64,000 nucleotides of DNA from Natrinema ejinorense (GTDB lineage Archaea; Halobacteriota; Halobacteria; Halobacteriales; Natrialbaceae). Within the stretch, counting starts at the first letter, position 1. The number at the start of each line of letters is the position of its first letter. Made by a program: the position numbers and the translations under genes. The stretch spans positions 1,364,001 through 1,428,000 of the forward strand of contig NZ_NXNI01000001.1 of assembly GCF_002494345.1 (NCBI RefSeq), in the 5' to 3' direction. The notes below the pieces were generated by a model. The model searched no databases. It was not told where the DNA came from and saw only the letters and a program-made list of their open reading frames with translations. Of the stretch, positions 26,936 to 35,695 are shown piece after piece.

Positions 26936-27580
26936 ATGAGCGTTATCCGCCAGCCACGGGCCCTCGGTCGAACGACGCGGCGACGCGTCATGGGCACCGC
27001 TGCCGCGCTCTCGACCGCGGTCATCGAAACGATCGCAGTCGGCTGCTGGTTCGCTCTCGTCGTCGGCTCGCGGACGACGTCGACTGCACTCGCGGGACTC
27101 GGACTCCTCTTTTGTGGCGCGCTCTCCAGAGCAGGGATCTTCGGCGTCACCGTTACCCAACCCGGTGACGTGTTGCAGCCACGCCGACTCGCCGTGGCAC
27201 TCCTGTTTACGACCGGCTGGATCGTCTGGCTCTTGGTCGCCGAACTGGTCGGAGGCGTGGCCGGCGTTACACTCGCTGCCGGTCTCCTCGCCGGCATCCT
27301 CAGCGTGCAGTTCGCGCTCGAGCACCGCGTTTTCAGCCGCTCGTCGGGGCCCGGCATCGCCGAGACGCCGATCGTTTCGGGGCTGTTGCTGGCCGCCGGC
27401 GGCTCGACGCTACTCGCAACCGCCTGGTTTTTCGACTGGGGGCTCTCCTCACCGCCGCTCTCGGTCGGGGTTACGACCGTCGTCGTTCTGATCGAACCCC
27501 TGCAGATCGGGGTGGTCGTCTTCGGTCTCTTCGCGTTCCTCGCACACTACCACCGGCTCCGGCGGTTCCTCGACCACTGA
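26936..27580 (+). CDS. polytopic membrane protein
   Basis: The 214-residue protein starts at ATG 26936 (MSVIRQPRALGRTTRRRVMG). About six hydrophobic segments follow, such as AVIETIAVGCWFALVVGS, LAVALLFTTGWIVWLLVAEL and PLQIGVVVFGLFAFLAHY. It has no recognised domain. The longer frame from 26579 has a non-hydrophobic, arginine-rich beginning that does not look like protein, so the shorter form is preferred. Confidence 0.6.
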   Translation: MSVIRQPRALGRTTRRRVMGTAAALSTAVIETIAVGCWFALVVGSRTTSTALAGLGLLFCGALSRAGIFGVTVTQPGDVLQPRRLAVALLFTTGWIVWLLVAELVGGVAGVTLAAGLLAGILSVQFALEHRVFSRSSGPGIAETPIVSGLLLAAGGSTLLATAWFFDWGLSSPPLSVGVTTVVVLIEPLQIGVVVFGLFAFLAHYHRLRRFLDH

Positions 27581-27598
27581 CCGTCTCGCCCGTCCCGA

Positions 27599-28192
27599 TC
27601 ACTTCCCCGTTGCGCCCACGTTTTGATCGCTCTCGAAGGAGTCCGGATCCGGCTCGATCGCGGCGTACTGGACCGCTCGCCGCCCCAGCGTTTGGACCCG
27701 CTCCTCGAGTTTCGGATCGACGAACTCGCCGTCCTCGACGGCCGCGCTCGCGTTCGGAATCGCCGCCTCGTGGGGGATCACCCACGCGTTCAGCGCCCGA
27801 CAGACCGACCGCATGTGCTCGAGGGCCGTCACGGGGAAGGCCCCGCCCGAGACCGCCAGTAACCCGACCGTCTTGTCTTCGAACTCGTCGAAGCCACAGT
27901 AGTCTATCGCAGTCTTCAGCGGTGAGGCGTACGATCCGTGGTACATCGGCGAGCCGAGCACGATGGTGTCGGCGTCGCGGACGCGCTCGGCCAGCACCTC
28001 GGCGTCGCCCGCCGCCTCGCGGTCGCGATCCGCGTCGAACGTCGGGAGTTCGTACTCGCGGAGATCCAGCAGTTCGGTCGTCGCGCCGGCGTCCTCGGCG
28101 GCCGAGAGGACGGACTCGAGTGCGGTCCGGGTGTAACTTCCCTCGCGGAGACTGCCACAGAGTGCAGCCACGTGAACGTCGCTCTCGCTCAT
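27599..28192 (-). CDS. NAD(P)H-dependent FMN reductase family protein
   Basis: The 197-residue flavodoxin-fold protein starts at MSESDVHVAALCGSLREGSY. The FMN phosphate loop is GSLREGSYTRTALE, a second FMN contact is LGSPMYHGSYASPLKTAIDY, and VGLLAVSGGAFP follows. Members reduce FMN, quinones, azo dyes or chromate with NADPH. The gene is convergent with a polytopic membrane protein and divergent from the Gate-domain gene. Confidence 0.85.
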   Translation of the reverse strand: MSESDVHVAALCGSLREGSYTRTALESVLSAAEDAGATTELLDLREYELPTFDADRDREAAGDAEVLAERVRDADTIVLGSPMYHGSYASPLKTAIDYCGFDEFEDKTVGLLAVSGGAFPVTALEHMRSVCRALNAWVIPHEAAIPNASAAVEDGEFVDPKLEERVQTLGRRAVQYAAIEPDPDSFESDQNVGATGK

Positions 28193-28247
28193 ACCCCTCC
28201 GGACGACCGGGAGCGGGAAAAGCCACCCGAAACGATCGCGCGTTGAT

Positions 28248-29303
28248 ATGAATCGGCCCGAGGCGGTCTCCGGATTCGATACCCATTTTTCGCGGGACTG
28301 CAAACGGCTCGTCGTGCAGTCAGTCCTGTCCGTGCTCCTCGAGGAAGCGCTCCCGCGCGTGCTAACGATCGCGGTCCTGATCGGTGCGGGCGTCGGGCTG
28401 GCAAACCTCGCCGTCGAGTACGGGCTCGTCACGGTCGTCGCGCGCGTCGGACGGTACGTGACGGAGCCGGCGAACCTCCCGTCGGAAGTCGGAACCGCCG
28501 TTCTCACGAACGCGGTCTCGGTGACGGCGGGATACGGCATGCTCGCGGAGTTTCGCGAGGCCGGCCTTCTCGACGATCGCGCCACCCTGATCGCCGTCGT
28601 CATCAACACGTTCTTCGGCTTCGTTCAGCACATCTTCACCTACTACGGGCCCGTTCTCGTCCCGATTTTGGGCCTGCAGGTCGGCCTCATGTACGTCGGC
28701 GCGCGGGCCGGCATCTCGCTGGCCATCACCCTCGTCGGCCTGCTGGCCGGTGCCCTCCTGTTGCGGGGCTACGAGTACGACAGCGGCGCCCTCGAGCCGG
28801 AGTTGCCCGACGAGGAGCCACGAACGAACCGCGACAAACTCCGCGAGGCCGCCGAGAGCACCTTCGAGCGCCTGCGTTCGATCGTCCCGCGACTGGCAGT
28901 GGTCTACTCGCTCGTCTTCCTCGCGCTCGAGTACGCCGATCGGATCCTCGCGGCGTTCGCGTCGGTCGGGATCGACGATCCGGGTGCCCTCCTCGAGCCG
29001 ATCGCCGGCCTGCTCGGGTTGCCGGGAGCAGCGGTGCCTGTCATCCTCGTCTCCCTGGTCGATCCGACGACCGGCGCGATCACCGTCGCCCCCCTGATCG
29101 GTGACGTGTTGACGCCGTCGGAAGCGGTGATCACGCTGCTCGTGGGCAGCCTCGTCTCGCTGACGATCGGGACGGTCAAGCGGTCGATCCCCTTCCAGTT
29201 CGGGATCTGGGGAGCGGCGTTCGGAACGAAAGTGATCGTCGTCAACGTCTGTCTGAAAGCCGCGTTCATCCTCGTGGCGATCGCCGCCTTCTTCCTGGTC
29301 TAG
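28248..29303 (+). CDS. nucleoside-recognition (Gate) domain membrane protein
   Basis: The 351-residue protein has about eight hydrophobic segments in two homologous halves. Gate-domain features are VTEPANLPSEVGTAVLTNAV in the first half and LLGLPGAAVPVILVSLVDPT in the second. Proteins of this family resemble the core of concentrative nucleoside transporters and FeoB. The transported substrate here is unknown. A loop of charged residues (PELPDEEPRTNRDKLREAAE) separates the halves. Confidence 0.8.
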   Translation: MNRPEAVSGFDTHFSRDCKRLVVQSVLSVLLEEALPRVLTIAVLIGAGVGLANLAVEYGLVTVVARVGRYVTEPANLPSEVGTAVLTNAVSVTAGYGMLAEFREAGLLDDRATLIAVVINTFFGFVQHIFTYYGPVLVPILGLQVGLMYVGARAGISLAITLVGLLAGALLLRGYEYDSGALEPELPDEEPRTNRDKLREAAESTFERLRSIVPRLAVVYSLVFLALEYADRILAAFASVGIDDPGALLEPIAGLLGLPGAAVPVILVSLVDPTTGAITVAPLIGDVLTPSEAVITLLVGSLVSLTIGTVKRSIPFQFGIWGAAFGTKVIVVNVCLKAAFILVAIAAFFLV

Positions 29304-29331
29304 AGGGCGGACGAACCGACGGAGACCGGTG

Positions 29332-29730
29332 TCAGGCGGTCGCCGCTGTCGGCTTCGACGTTCGGAGGGTCCCGTAGACCCCGGCCAGCGAGAGGATCGC
29401 GATGAGCGCACCGGAGACGCCGTTGACGCCCAGTACCAGCTCGCGGCTCACGTCGAAGAGGACGATCGGCGCGACCGCGATCCAGACGCCAAGCACTGCG
29501 AGCAGTGCCGCGAGGACCACGTTCGGGCTGTGCGTCGTACTGACCCGATACGCCTGCACGGACGCGATGAAGGCGACGACCGCACCGACGAGGACGTTGT
29601 GGATCCCCATCGTATCGGTGATCGTGAAGACGGCCGAGGAAACCATGACGAACGCGCCCAGCGCTGCGGTCAGTCCGGCCGTTCGCTCGACTAACACGGC
29701 TGCACCGTCCGCGGATCGTGTCCGGCTCAT
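29332..29730 (-). CDS. SPW-repeat membrane protein
   Basis: The 132-residue protein has four hydrophobic segments. The second half reads LLAVLGVWIAVAPIVLFDVS, close to the SPW repeat (helix, then a Ser/Ala-Pro-Trp/Ile turn), and the first half may hold a second copy. SPW proteins are small membrane proteins of unknown role. It is convergent with the Gate-domain gene. Confidence 0.6.
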   Translation of the reverse strand: MSRTRSADGAAVLVERTAGLTAALGAFVMVSSAVFTITDTMGIHNVLVGAVVAFIASVQAYRVSTTHSPNVVLAALLAVLGVWIAVAPIVLFDVSRELVLGVNGVSGALIAILSLAGVYGTLRTSKPTAATA

Positions 29731-30008
29731 ACCTAGTTGTAATGCACTCGATATATTTCAGCGCGTCGGTCGTTTTACAAGCACGGGATTCTGTGTCCGC
29801 TCCCGCAGTAGCTGCTCGACCGACGAGTCGTCGATCAAGACGCCAAGGCGTCGATTCGTCTCCAGAACCGACTCGACGCTCGCTCGAGCACGGCTCGCTC
29901 GCACTCGAGTCCTGCCACCGTGAGCCGTCAGTACTCCTGACAGTGACCCCCGACCCGCAACACTGATTACCGATCCGATGGATACTCCCGTGCCGAGGCG
30001 GGATTTAA

Positions 30009-31052
30009 ATGAACGGCACTGTTCGAATGCAGTTATCCCTGCTCTGGCGGATGCTCGTCGCATTGACCGTGCTGACGGTCGTTTCGATACTCATCGCCGG
30101 CACGGCGATTCTCGTCGGCGGGTTCCTGTCCTGGCTCGGTCTCCTCGTGGCAACGTTCGTCCTCGGGATCCTCCTGTTGCCAGTTTCCGGGGACGCCTAC
30201 GGACTGCTCTCGGCCGTGCTCGCGAACCCGCTTCCCATCGTCGTCGCGACCGGCACGGTCTCGTTGCCGGTCCTGTACTACTGGCCCGTCCGGGAGGAAA
30301 TCCGGCAGTTCCGGGCGGAACTGGGGGAATCCGGTGCCCCCGCGTCCGAGACCGATCCCGACGTCGCCGCGATGACCCGTCGGCTCGCCCAGCAGACGGC
30401 CATCCCGGAACCGGACGTCTACGTCGCCGACCGCCGGCGTCCCGAGTCCTACGCCGTCGGCGGCCGTCTCGACGGGACGATCATCGTCACGACCGGGCTG
30501 GTCAATCGGCTCTCGGCGGCCGAACTCGAGGCCGTGATCGCCCACGAACTCAGCCACCTCGTCAACGGCGACAGTCGGATCATGGATCTCGTGCTCACGC
30601 CGCTGCTCGTCGCCGAACACATCGGATCGGACGAGCCACCGACGCGACGGCTGCTGCTCAGCCAACCCCTGGCCTACGTCGCCTACTTCGTTCTCTGGGC
30701 ACTGCTGACGGCCACCACGACCGTCCAGCAACTGTGCTGTCAGTTCGGTATCGCCGTCCTCTCGCGTGGCCGGGAGTTCGCCGCCGACAGGGCTGGCGCG
30801 GAACTGACCGGCTCCCCGAGCGACCTCGCCAGCGCCCTCGAGACGCTCGACGACGGTCGTGAACGGCCCGGCGAGGACAAACGCACCTGGGCGAAGTCGG
30901 CCAGCGCGCTCGACATCCTCCCGCGGGAGACCCCGGCCGGATCGTGGGACCTGTTCCGAACCCATCCCAGTACCGACGAGCGCATCGCCCGACTCGAGGG
31001 GCTGGTTCTCGAGCAGGTGTCCGACGGCCGGGACGGCTCTCGTCGCCACTGA
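30009..31052 (+). CDS. HtpX-like M48 membrane metalloprotease
   Basis: The 347-residue protein has two membrane segments at the N-terminus (residues 10-70) and one after residue 210. The zinc motif is HELSH in AVIAHELSHLVNGDSRI, and the third ligand glutamate is in RGREFAADRAGAELTG. This is the M48B (HtpX) arrangement, with the active site facing the cytoplasm, used to remove damaged membrane proteins. Family length is normal. The start could be the ATG of MNGTVRMQLSLL or the next Met. Confidence 0.85.
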   Translation: MNGTVRMQLSLLWRMLVALTVLTVVSILIAGTAILVGGFLSWLGLLVATFVLGILLLPVSGDAYGLLSAVLANPLPIVVATGTVSLPVLYYWPVREEIRQFRAELGESGAPASETDPDVAAMTRRLAQQTAIPEPDVYVADRRRPESYAVGGRLDGTIIVTTGLVNRLSAAELEAVIAHELSHLVNGDSRIMDLVLTPLLVAEHIGSDEPPTRRLLLSQPLAYVAYFVLWALLTATTTVQQLCCQFGIAVLSRGREFAADRAGAELTGSPSDLASALETLDDGRERPGEDKRTWAKSASALDILPRETPAGSWDLFRTHPSTDERIARLEGLVLEQVSDGRDGSRRH

Positions 31053-31146
31053 TGCGTCTGAACGTCGCTGCACATCGACTCGAACGACAGCGGTGCGAGT
31101 AGCGCGTCCACTGGCACCTCTCGTCTCGACGAAAAGCGACGAGTGG

Positions 31147-32313
31147 CTACTCGAGGATGGCGTCTAACTCCGTCACGAGCGTCTCTTTCCTGCTGGCGGG
31201 GACCGCCGTCGAGAACTCGGCGGCCGAAAGCGCCGAGCGGTCGGTCCCGGTCTCGAGCAAGCGAAGTCCCTCGGCGACGACGGCACGATCGCCGACCGTC
31301 GCGACGCGGTTGCGAGAGGTCCAGAGGTCGACGTTCTGCCGGCGTGCGTCCCGTCGGCTGACGCTGGGCAGGACGTAGCCGTCACAGCCGTCGATCGGGG
31401 CGAGGACGTCCGTCGTCCCGCCCGTGACCGTCCGTCGGAGCTTTACCACCTGGCCGTCCGTCACGAAGGTGTCCCACTCCGACCCCCCCGAAACCGTCGG
31501 TGGCTCGGCCAGCGCGCCCGGCTCGCTCACGTCGACGCTGGCGAGATCCGCGTGCCGCCAGTTGGCCACGACGGGGGCGTCGCTGTCCTGTAGCACTCGC
31601 CGTTCGAACGCCGGCGTGTGGTAGCCGATCGCGTCGTCGTCGACCGAGACGCGACCGACCCGTCGGGCCGTCTCGAGCAGGTCGGTTCGCTGGGCGAGCG
31701 CTGCAGGGCGGACGAGCGGCGGGAACAACACGAAGTAAAGCCGCGCGCCGGGGCGGACGTGTTGGCAGGCGCGATAGAGCCACGCTTCCGTGTGCTCCGG
31801 GTACCAGGGCGGATCGAAGAAGACGACCGGAAACGTCGACTCGAGGGGTAACGGTTCGTGGATGTCGGCCTGGCAAAAGCGCAGGGAGTCGAGATCGGTT
31901 TCGAACCGCGTTTCGAAGAGGTCGTTGCGATCGACGAGCGTCACGGGAACACCACGTCGGGCGAGGTGGGCGGCGACCGTCGGCGCGCCGAGACAGAGGA
32001 CGGAGTTGCCCGCATCGCGAAGCGCGGCCGCGATCTCGGCCACGGAATCGTCGGTGAAGTACCACTCGAAATCGAGCGGGTGGAGTTCGGGCGTCCGGAC
32101 GGCTTCGGCGGCGTCGACCGATGCGGGGTCGCCCTCGGGGAGGTCGTCGGCGAGACCCAGGTGTCGTAACCGCTCGTAGGCGACTGTCGGAAATGCACCA
32201 CGGGCAGCGCGCAGGACGCTCCTGACGGTCGCTCCGGAGGTCGTCGCGATAGTGGTCAGTCGATCGTCGAGCCGACGGTGGTATGCGGTGTCGCTAGTGG
32301 TGTGTTCGGTCAT
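31147..32313 (-). CDS. methyltransferase-like protein with DPPWY motif
   Basis: The 388-residue protein starts at MTEHTTSDTAYHRRLDDRL. A SAM-binding-like segment reads NSVLCLGAPTVAAHLARRGV with VTLVDRND after it. The motif VVFFDPPWYPEH has the shape of the catalytic DPPW/Y of amino-methyltransferases. The N-terminal 90 residues look like a small helical domain; the C-terminal third is unknown. A target of nucleic acid or of an amine is possible. No partner genes lie beside it. Confidence 0.6.
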   Translation of the reverse strand: MTEHTTSDTAYHRRLDDRLTTIATTSGATVRSVLRAARGAFPTVAYERLRHLGLADDLPEGDPASVDAAEAVRTPELHPLDFEWYFTDDSVAEIAAALRDAGNSVLCLGAPTVAAHLARRGVPVTLVDRNDLFETRFETDLDSLRFCQADIHEPLPLESTFPVVFFDPPWYPEHTEAWLYRACQHVRPGARLYFVLFPPLVRPAALAQRTDLLETARRVGRVSVDDDAIGYHTPAFERRVLQDSDAPVVANWRHADLASVDVSEPGALAEPPTVSGGSEWDTFVTDGQVVKLRRTVTGGTTDVLAPIDGCDGYVLPSVSRRDARRQNVDLWTSRNRVATVGDRAVVAEGLRLLETGTDRSALSAAEFSTAVPASRKETLVTELDAILE

Positions 32314-32694
32314 CGGTGATATGGAAATTTGAGCTGCGTTCGACGGAACGGTGCTACCGTGGCGGTGTGCCAGCGGACTGCTGTGGCCCGCACGGCGATC
32401 CGCCCGACGCACACGATCGAAGTTCAATTCAATTACAGTTAAAATTTTAGTTTAATAACACGAACTGGGAACCCCGTCCGCCGCGGTCCACGTTCGAGCG
32501 ACGACCTCGCTCGGTTCGTCGGGTCGTCGTGGTGTCTCGAGGGTCCGTCGTCCGCTCGGCTCTCCCCCAGGCGGCCCCGGCTCACGGTCTCGCGGGAGTG
32601 CGTTCTCCACTGCCGGCGGACGACCGGTATGGGGCGAATGGGGCTTCTTGCGGCCGTCAACAACGTTATTCGGGGTCGGTCCCTAGCCCTGTCA
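32314..32694. other. intergenic stretch without recognised gene
   Basis: An AT-rich block at about 32,430-32,460 (AAAATTTTAGTTTAATA) stands out from the GC-rich surroundings and may hold promoters for either flanking gene. I see no coding frame with convincing composition here. Confidence 0.4.
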
Positions 32695-32913
32695 ATGAAC
32701 GATATTCGTTCCCCACTCGAGGGGGTCTCGTCGCGGAAGGCGATGCTTCACTGCTTCGAGTGCGGTCACGAGAGTCCCATCGGCGGCGACTGGCTCGTCC
32801 GCGTCCACGACGACCGACTCGAGTACGAGTGCCCCGACTGTCAGACGACGATCGATTCCCGACCGACCAGCGCCGATTCGACCCCGAAGCGGACGGAGAC
32901 GCTCTGTTGCTAG
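32695..32913 (+). CDS. small zinc-finger protein
   Basis: The 72-residue protein starts at MNDIRSPLEGVSSRKAML. Two CxxC pairs, CFEC and CPDC, with an LEYE strand between, form a treble-clef-like or zinc-ribbon fold. The sequence HCFECGHESPIGGDW followed by ECPDCQTTI is typical of short haloarchaeal zinc-ribbon proteins. Role unknown, probably nucleic acid or protein binding. A further Cys pair closes the protein. Confidence 0.7.
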   Translation: MNDIRSPLEGVSSRKAMLHCFECGHESPIGGDWLVRVHDDRLEYECPDCQTTIDSRPTSADSTPKRTETLCC

Positions 32914-33156
32914 CCAGACCGTCGATTCACGCCGTCCCGTTTGCGGCCATTTCGACGGAGTACCGCCGTCGCGAGCCGCCTCGAGGAGCCGTCCCAAATC
33001 CACCGACGACCTCGAGGAATGGCCACCGCTCGCGTCGTTTCGCTCCTCGAGACTCTCCCTCGACTGGCGACGTGGTCGAGAACCTCGTCCGGGGCCGATC
33101 GGTGGCTCTCGCTCGTCGTGATCGTCACCGGAACGGGACTTTCATCCTCGCCACCC

Positions 33157-33166
33157 TTTTAAATAG
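33157..33166 (+). promoter_or_regulatory. TATA box of the 39-residue zinc protein
   Basis: TTTTAAATAG lies about 40 bases upstream of the ATG at 33200/33209, an AT-rich island in GC-rich sequence, as expected of a haloarchaeal promoter giving a very short leader. Confidence 0.55.
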
Positions 33167-33208
33167 CCGATGCGGAAGAGATATAATCGCGCTCTCGTGA
33201 TGGGTGGT

Positions 33209-33328
33209 ATGGTTCGCTATTCGGCCGAGCGCTGTTCCGACTGCGGGAGCAAACAGAAGCGCCGAGCCGACAACACCGTCTGGTGTCCCAACTGTGCCCA
33301 ATTCCTCTCACCCGGAGTGAATCCGTAA
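33209..33328 (+). CDS. 39-residue zinc-ribbon micro-protein
   Basis: The frame from the ATG at 33209 encodes 39 residues with two CxxC knuckles: CSDC at residues 9-12 and CPNC at 26-29, separated by a basic stretch (KQKRRADNTVW). An ATG three codons upstream (33200, MGGM) is equally possible. The spacing of the two pairs is that of a minimal zinc ribbon. It has its own TATA box. Such micro-proteins are abundant in haloarchaea and easily missed. Confidence 0.65.
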   Translation: MVRYSAERCSDCGSKQKRRADNTVWCPNCAQFLSPGVNP

Positions 33329-33622
33329 CGGGCGGTTTCTGACGGCATCCTCGGCCGACGTGACTCCCCGAGACGCGACCTCGAAGTCGTCTCACGGACG
33401 TCGATTCCTTCTCGAGACCCTGGCTCGTCGGTGCTACCGCGCGCGACTCGCGTGTGGTCTCCCGCCATCGGTCGCCACCCGCGACAGTCGAGCCGAGTCA
33501 GATTCGGGGGTCACATCGGTGGCATGGCCTCCGCCGCGTTCAGCCGTCGCCGTCAGGGCACGAGTGCAACCTGCTACCTCGTGTCCCAGCAGTCATATAC
33601 GTTGACATCTCCGAGGGAGTCC

Positions 33623-33787
33623 ATGAACGGCGACGACGACAACAGTTCGGAGCTCTCGATAGAGAGCCCCTATTTCCTGTTTCGCCTCTTCGAATCGGAC
33701 GTCATCGCGGCCGAAATCGACTGGGAAGACGAGAAGTTCGTCTTCTATCCGGTCAACACGCTTCCCGACGGTCACACCGGACCCTGA
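33623..33787 (+). CDS. 54-residue acidic protein
   Basis: The short protein MNGDDDNSSELSIESPYFLF continues with RLFESDVIAAEIDWEDEKFV and ends GHTGP. Composition and codon use fit the genome, and there is a clear strand-rich hydrophobic pattern. No family is recognised. Confidence 0.5.
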   Translation: MNGDDDNSSELSIESPYFLFRLFESDVIAAEIDWEDEKFVFYPVNTLPDGHTGP

Positions 33788-33988
33788 CGGGCTCGTCACC
33801 CGGAGCGGCGTCGCGGGGCGTCTCGCGATCCCACTCGTCGGCGGTACCGAGTCGGTCCCCATCCTACGTCGTTTCGCGTCGCGTTCTCGGGTCGCGAGAC
33901 GACACGGGCAGCGGCGACGCGACAGATCCGCGGACGGTCTCGAGGGACTCACGCGTTCTTTATCGTCTCGAGGAGGCTACAGAGCGGC

Positions 33989-34180
33989 GTGAGCGAAGGA
34001 GACGGTGATGAAACGGTAATGGCCGCGTGTACGGCGTGTGAGTCCGTCTTCGCGGCGAAGGAGACCGCCGACGGGACGATTCTCCCGATCGGCCGACCGC
34101 AAGGCTGCCAGTGTGGGTCGACCGATTTCGAACCAGTAACTACCCCCGACGACCGACTGTCGAAGCGTGCCTCGGACTGA
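33989..34180 (+). CDS. small zinc-ribbon protein
   Basis: From the GTG at 33989 the protein has 63 residues; an ATG at 34019 (MAACTACESVFAAKETADG) gives 53. CTAC and CQCG form the metal site, with RPQGCQCGSTDFEPV near the C-terminus as in other haloarchaeal zinc ribbons. Role unknown. Confidence 0.6.
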   Translation: MSEGDGDETVMAACTACESVFAAKETADGTILPIGRPQGCQCGSTDFEPVTTPDDRLSKRASD

Positions 34181-34463
34181 TCGATCCAGGCGGTCGCTCC
34201 GTGCGGGTTTTCGACGGTGTGCCATCTCTCGCGGGCGACAGCCACGGCTGACTCCGCGAGCGCGTTCCCGAGGGGGTCTCCCCCGTCGTCGGGATCGGCG
34301 GCCGCGAACGCCGCGATCTCGGCGGTCGTGAGCCTCGAGTCGCCACTTCCGGTGGGGAGCGAAAGCCCGTAGGTCGACGCGCCTCGAGTTCTCCCTTCTC
34401 CGAGATTCCCTCCCCCGTAGCCCCCTGCTCATCGCGACTCCCTTCCCTCGAGCGAGGGGGCAC
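34181..34463 (-). pseudogene. possible frameshifted small gene
   Basis: One minus-strand frame from about 34,370 down to 34,150 reads like protein (LTTAEIAAFAAADPDDGGDP, then ESAVAVARERWHTVENPHGA) but has no start codon. The frame before it (GTG at 34463, with GEGISEKGELEAR) joins it if one base is restored near 34,375. Without a homolog search this stays a suspicion. The 3' part would overlap the convergent zinc-ribbon gene. Confidence 0.25.
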
Positions 34464-34576
34464 CGATCCGAACTCGGCCCGCGGGCGGTGGCTGCCGATC
34501 GCGTCGCGGGCAGGTCGTGTGGGGCCGAGCGACCGCGTGGACTCCCCCCAAAGACCGTCGATCGGGAGCGGCCGTT

Positions 34577-34717
34577 TCAGGTGAGCCGCGCGCCCTCGTC
34601 GTCGAGGGCGAGCGCGCAGTCGTCACAGAGCCACCAGCCGATCAGCGGATCGCGTTCGGGAAGCACCGCGCCGCAGTCGGGGCACCGCCTGGGCTCCCCG
34701 TCTCGAGTCCCGCTCAT
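34577..34717 (-). CDS. 46-residue zinc-ribbon protein
   Basis: The product MSGTRDGEPRRCPDCGAVLP continues with ERDPLIGWWLCDDCALALDD. CPDC and CDDC pairs form a zinc ribbon. Its ATG overlaps the stop of the upstream winged-helix gene (ATGA, 34714-34717), so translation is coupled and the two proteins are probably made together. Confidence 0.65.
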   Translation of the reverse strand: MSGTRDGEPRRCPDCGAVLPERDPLIGWWLCDDCALALDDEGARLT

Positions 34718-35208
34718 TCGTCCCCCTCGGGGTCTCGAGGGGTGGCTTCGCCCGTTCGGGAGGGACCGTCGCCCGCCCGTGACGCGGGCTCGTCCGCGGC
34801 GCGGGACGTGGCCGCGCAGGCTTCGAGGAGGGCGTCGGTCCGCCGCACGAGCAGGCTCCGCCCCGCGTCGGTGGGGGTGTACTCGCTCGTGCGTTCGTCG
34901 ACCCGCCGGCTGACCAGCAGGTCGCGGCCGACCAGCGCGGCCAGGGTCGACTGGAGCTGGACGTGGTCGACGTAGGGGTAGGTGCGCTCGAGGGCGTGCG
35001 TGATCGCGCGCTGGTCGGTAGTGTCGGTCTCGCCCTCGAGGCGGGCGACCGCCGCGAGCAGGTCCCGCTGAAAGGCGGTGAGCCTGATCCAGGTGGGGCT
35101 GTCCTCGTGACTGGGGGCTGCCGTACACCGCTGGGGGTCGCGTTGGTCGGGTGGCGATGCGTCCGCTCGAGCGGGGGTTTCACAATCCCGCGAATCGTCG
35201 TCGAACAT
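34714..35208 (-). CDS. PadR-like winged-helix protein
   Basis: The 164-residue protein starts at MFDDDSRDCETPARADA; upstream in-frame starts exist up to 35259. The core from residue 45 (TWIRLTAFQRDLLAAVARLE, then LVGRDLLVSRRVDERTSEYT and PTDAGRSLLVRRT) is a winged helix of the PadR-like haloarchaeal type. The C-terminal 35 residues are low complexity. It is followed by an overlapping zinc-ribbon gene. Confidence 0.65.
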   Translation of the reverse strand: MFDDDSRDCETPARADASPPDQRDPQRCTAAPSHEDSPTWIRLTAFQRDLLAAVARLEGETDTTDQRAITHALERTYPYVDHVQLQSTLAALVGRDLLVSRRVDERTSEYTPTDAGRSLLVRRTDALLEACAATSRAADEPASRAGDGPSRTGEATPRDPEGDE

Positions 35209-35339
35209 GGCTTCCGGGGTAGTTTCGGAGGCTGCTTGCGGCCCCGGTGTCTGTAGCACCGGGTCGCGATTTCAGGACCCGTGAGAGTCGAGTCTGTCCA
35301 CAGCCTCACCTAACACTTAGTAGCTCCTACCCACTAATA

Positions 35340-35375
35340 GTTTGCTCAAACATCTGTTATAGTAGTTTGAAGCAA
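35340..35375. promoter_or_regulatory. operator-like repeats upstream of PhiH1-like repressor
   Basis: GTTTG-CT-CAAAC at 35340-35351 is a perfect inverted repeat, and GTTTGAAGCAAC follows at about 35,364. The two sites lie 55 to 90 bases before the winged-helix gene at 35429. Autoregulation is inferred. Confidence 0.4.
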
Positions 35376-35428
35376 CCAGATAGTATCTAATCGGGGGATA
35401 TAGGCGGTTTTGAGCCGTATTCAGGTTA

Positions 35429-35695
35429 ATGCGACTGGATGCGGACTGGATGGTCAGAGCTGACGATCGGATCTTGGAATTTCTCAGAGACGACGGCCCC
35501 CACCCGCCCTCGAAGATGGAAGACGACGAGCGAATCAAATTCGGTGCGGAATATCTCGGCAGACGGTGTCGGGACTATCTCGAGCCCCACGGCCTCCTGA
35601 AAAACCTCGGAAACGGCGTGTATGCGATCACCGAGGACGGAGCGGCATACCTGGATGGTGAACTGGATGTGAGTGAACTAGAACCTCGAGACTGA
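35429..35695 (+). CDS. PhiH1-repressor-like winged-helix protein
   Basis: The 88-residue protein MRLDADWMVRADDRILEFLR ... KFGAEYLGRRCRDYLEPHGL ... YAITEDGAAYLDGELD has the winged-helix pattern of the halovirus PhiH1 repressor family. A second member lies at 56585. Such proteins are common on haloarchaeal proviruses and plasmids, so this gene marks the beginning of the accessory region. Confidence 0.75.
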   Translation: MRLDADWMVRADDRILEFLRDDGPHPPSKMEDDERIKFGAEYLGRRCRDYLEPHGLLKNLGNGVYAITEDGAAYLDGELDVSELEPRD

